From positions 248,001 to 312,000 of the forward strand of contig CAJNOJ010000103.1 of NCBI GenBank assembly GCA_905250025.1: a DNA stretch of 64,000 nt. The letters run 5' to 3'. Below, one piece after another: positions 61,851-64,000 of this stretch. The DNA is from Adineta ricciae (Eukaryota > Rotifera > Eurotatoria > Adinetida > Adinetidae). Each line of letters begins with the position of its first letter. Position 1 is the stretch's first letter. Made by a program: the position numbers and the translations under genes. Under the pieces are notes generated by a model that was given only the letters and a program-made list of their open reading frames with translations, had not been told where the DNA came from and searched no databases.

Positions 61851-62246
61851 CTATTCTTTCGAAGAGAAAACATACTGTTTCTGTTGTTCGAATATATTTA
61901 AAATATCTTGTTCACTTATTGGTTTTGTTATTCTCTCTTCTCGATTTTTCGACGGTGGTGTTCGATAAAACGATCGTCCATAGATCGGTTTTCTCTTTGG
62001 ATAAACTCGACGACAAATACCATTGATAACAATATTACCGTCTCGAAGAATCTTTCGAGCATCAACAGCCGAGGTAAAATCGACTTCAATCGACCGCTTT
62101 GGCGACTGATGATTCTCCTCGAAAAACAATCGTCGCACATTGTCAACACCGGTATATGTGTTCATTAAATCAGTTTTGATCACGTTTTCATCCATTGATA
62201 TCGCAACACCATGAACAACTAAGCAATAAACAATGTTTTGACTCAT
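61851..62246 (-). CDS. Small RRM-like protein, unknown
   Basis: Single exon of 131 residues from the ATG at 62244-62246. The order of predicted strands and helices (IVYCLVVHGVAISM, then NVIKTDLMNTYTGVDNVRRL, RSIEVDFTSAVDARKILRDG and NIVINGICRRVYPKR) fits an RRM-like alpha/beta fold. The C terminus is basic and Pro-rich, with PKRKPIYGRSFYRTPPSKNR. It recalls RRM-like nucleic-acid-binding modules, including those in ORF1 proteins of LINE retrotransposons. A domesticated ORF1 fragment is possible, but no zinc knuckle or other element part is nearby. Function unknown. Confidence 0.55.
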   Translation of the reverse strand: MSQNIVYCLVVHGVAISMDENVIKTDLMNTYTGVDNVRRLFFEENHQSPKRSIEVDFTSAVDARKILRDGNIVINGICRRVYPKRKPIYGRSFYRTPPSKNREERITKPISEQDILNIFEQQKQYVFSSKE

Positions 62247-62530
62247 GGCTGTGTATAATTACTGATGAATATGTTGGAGTGAAAACACAAGAGATATGCA
62301 TTTTTCGTACAGTATTTATTACAGCTCAATGAATTGTGCAAGATGATAATTTCCCATTGGTCAAGTAATTTGGAATATTCTTCCCAAATGTTAAAAGGTT
62401 GTTATTCAGTATAGAAATATCGTATGACTTTTGTTTGAAAGAGATGTCACTATTTAATATTCATTTAATAGAGTAAATAAACGCAGATTGTCTCAGTAGT
62501 TTTATTTCTTATCTATTCACTCTCTAAATC

Positions 62531-63066
62531 ATGATAAAAGTCGCACTGTTAGCTCTCTTCTTCTGCCTTGTTACTTTTATTGACACAAGACCAATTATTG
62601 AAGGTAAAGACTATGAAGTGAAAAGAAAAGTCATCAATACCCCAGTAAGACCTTCCATATATCTATCGCACGACCAATTTTCTTCTTTTAGGATGCACCA
62701 GCTCCTGTAGCTCCATTCAATCAAGCCATACAAATCAATTACATGTTATATCTAACTGGTCAAATAGCCATCGATCCCAAAACCGGTCAGATGGTTCCAG
62801 GCGATGTTCGTAACCAAACGTATCAAGTCTTGCGAAATCTGGAGGCAGTATTAATCGCTGCTGGCTCATCGGTTAAACAATTAGCACACTGTCTGATTAT
62901 ACTAACGAATATTGATCGAGATTATCAAATTGTCAATGATATCTATTCGAAATGGTTTCCTTCATCGGACTTTTATCCTGCTCGATCATCAATCGGTGTA
63001 GCTAAATTACCATTCAATGCGACTGTTGCTATTGAATGTCAAGCGTATACAACAAAAGAAATTTGA
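62531..63066 (+). CDS. RIDA: RidA/YjgF/UK114 imine deaminase with signal peptide
   Basis: Two exons, 62531-62644 and 62692-63066, join at phase 0 to give 162 residues. The core matches RidA: APAPVAPFNQAIQINYMLYL, TGQIAIDPKTGQMVPGDV, RNLEAVLIAAGSSVKQLAHC and YPARSSIGVAKLPFNATVAI. The Arg in PARS and the Glu in IEC match the residues that bind the imine and water. RidA hydrolyses reactive 2-aminoacrylate and other enamine/imine intermediates. The unusual point is the N terminus, which is a hydrophobic signal peptide (MIKVALLALFFCLVTFIDT) where RidA is normally cytosolic or mitochondrial. A secreted or ER role is inferred. Confidence 0.9.
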
Positions 63067-63121
63067 GAAAACAAAAATTTTTTATTTTCTTTCATATATA
63101 ATACATATGTAATGAAATTCT

Positions 63122-64000
63122 TCATGCATTATCATTTCTGCCAATTTCGGATCCTGTTGACACGGCAATTCTCGATGGCCAAAGTTTATTTAGCCAAACA
63201 TTGCTTCGTTCTGATTGATTTTCAGTCGTTGATGTCGTCGGCGGAAATGGTTGTTGTTGAATATCGCTTTCGGTTTCACAGAGTGGTCGATGTGGATCAC
63301 CAACACCATGTTCATCGTGCATTTGGCTGATGTACGTTCCTAAGCCTGAAGATAACGGTTGGTAATGTTCGAAGAAGTAAGCATTGACTTGAGCACCTAA
63401 GATGAGAATTGTTGCGAAGTAATAGAAGAAAAGAAGAAGAATCACTGCAAAACCAATTTGTCCTTGAAAACGAAAGAAAAGAGAATTTTAGATTGAAAAA
63501 AAAATACTTCGAAAGAGAGTGTTTTTTACCAGCATAGTTATCCATGAATTGTGTTACATATAATGGAAATAGTATAATGAATATTTCCAGTGCACAAGCA
63601 GCAACTAATGCTCCACACCAAGTAATTTTAAATGACATCTTCTTGTTTGGTACAAGCCAATAAATAGCTTCGAAAAAAATGAATGCAGCTAGTGATGAAA
63701 ATATCATTCCACCTAGAAATGTTCCAAATCGACCACCTCCACCTGGAATAATTTTTAGCAAAGCCGACGGAGCTGAACTAATGATCAACATAATAGGAAT
63801 AATCGTAATAAAAAGAAATAGCATTCCAAACGCTAGAAGATTCTGTCGGAGTAACGCGCGTTCAGGTAAACGATAGATAATCGTCATACATTGATCAATA
63901 GTGACAAATAATCGGGAAGATCCAAATAATGCAAAAATAATACCAATAGCTAAGATCAAACCAGCATCATTAGATAATTGATTAAAAGCAAGATCGACAA
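63122..64000 (-). CDS. YihY/BrkB-family membrane protein, C-terminal part
   Basis: Exons 63530-64000 and 63462-63122 join at phase 1; the N-terminal part lies beyond the right edge. The visible part has at least four hydrophobic segments. They include NDAGLILAIGIIFALFGSSR at the edge, LAAFIFFEAIYWLVPNKKMS, TWCGALVAACALEIFIILFP and FFYYFATILILGAQVNAYFF. The last is the YihY hallmark (YYxxxILLLGAxxNA). A hydrophilic tail of about 75 residues, Ser/Pro/Gln-rich, follows and is not part of the usual bacterial protein. The family (once called ribonuclease BN) is abundant in bacteria and of unclear function. In an animal genome this suggests bacterial or fungal transfer, now with introns (inference). 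Confidence 0.82.

Noticed and set aside
61080..62250. Mobile element carrying the RRM-like gene
   Set aside because: No reverse transcriptase, terminal repeats, poly-A tail or target-site duplication is visible around it.

Overview
The window is nuclear DNA from a small, gene-dense, AT-rich eukaryotic genome. Most genes are split by introns of roughly 45-70 bases with GT-AG borders. The conserved genes are animal genes: AMPK alpha, a CLC-3/4/5 type exchanger, trichoplein, Cdh1/FZR1, TRAF, UNC13, cyclin T, Tubby-like and RBBP9. Among them sit a fungal-type GH55 beta-1,3-glucanase and a bacterial-type YihY/BrkB membrane protein. Compact animal gene structure plus non-metazoan genes best fits a bdelloid rotifer (inference from content; no species marker is visible).

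Layout, left to right. 1-3361: two minus-strand genes, an RS-rich protein cut by the left edge and a proline-rich protein. 4163-5566: a GT11 fucosyltransferase. 6068-9262 (minus): AMPK catalytic alpha, with a tRNA-Gly(GCC) on the opposite strand inside one intron and a 17-base exon for the catalytic loop. 10222-12519: trichoplein, then a secreted cysteine-pair protein. 12648-15702 (minus): CLC exchanger. 16780-19586: a RING protein and a zinc-motif/coiled-coil protein in tandem. 19746-19976: a possible gene relic. 20387-21382 (minus): an intronless GPCR. 22648-23616: a two-unit Ly6/uPAR-like protein. 24014-26663: secreted GH55 enzyme with a cysteine-rich N-terminal exon. 26774-28020 (minus): six-LIM protein. 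29310-29824 (minus): a small unknown gene. 30831-31631: a Ser/Gly-linker membrane protein. 31785-36403 (all minus): RBBP9, FZR1 and a TRAF.

36404-43184 is mostly gene-poor. It leads into UNC13, the largest gene (coding to 55471), which has two or three candidate first exons and a possible 42-base cassette exon in the MUN domain. After it come cyclin T (55842-58003), a secreted beta-lactamase-like hydrolase (58412-59671), a Tubby-like protein (59845-61314, minus), a small RRM-like protein (61851-62246, minus), a RidA homologue with a signal peptide (62531-63066) and the C-terminal part of a YihY/BrkB protein running off the right edge.

The genes form no operon or single pathway. Themes are synaptic and ciliary function (UNC13, trichoplein, Tubby-like), cell-cycle and transcription control (FZR1, cyclin T), metabolism and signalling (AMPK, TRAF, GPCR), and secreted or acquired enzymes. 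I found no CRISPR array, intact transposon or rRNA. I could not demonstrate a wholly new biological system; the best leads are the acquired genes, the extreme micro-exons and several unrecognised protein families.
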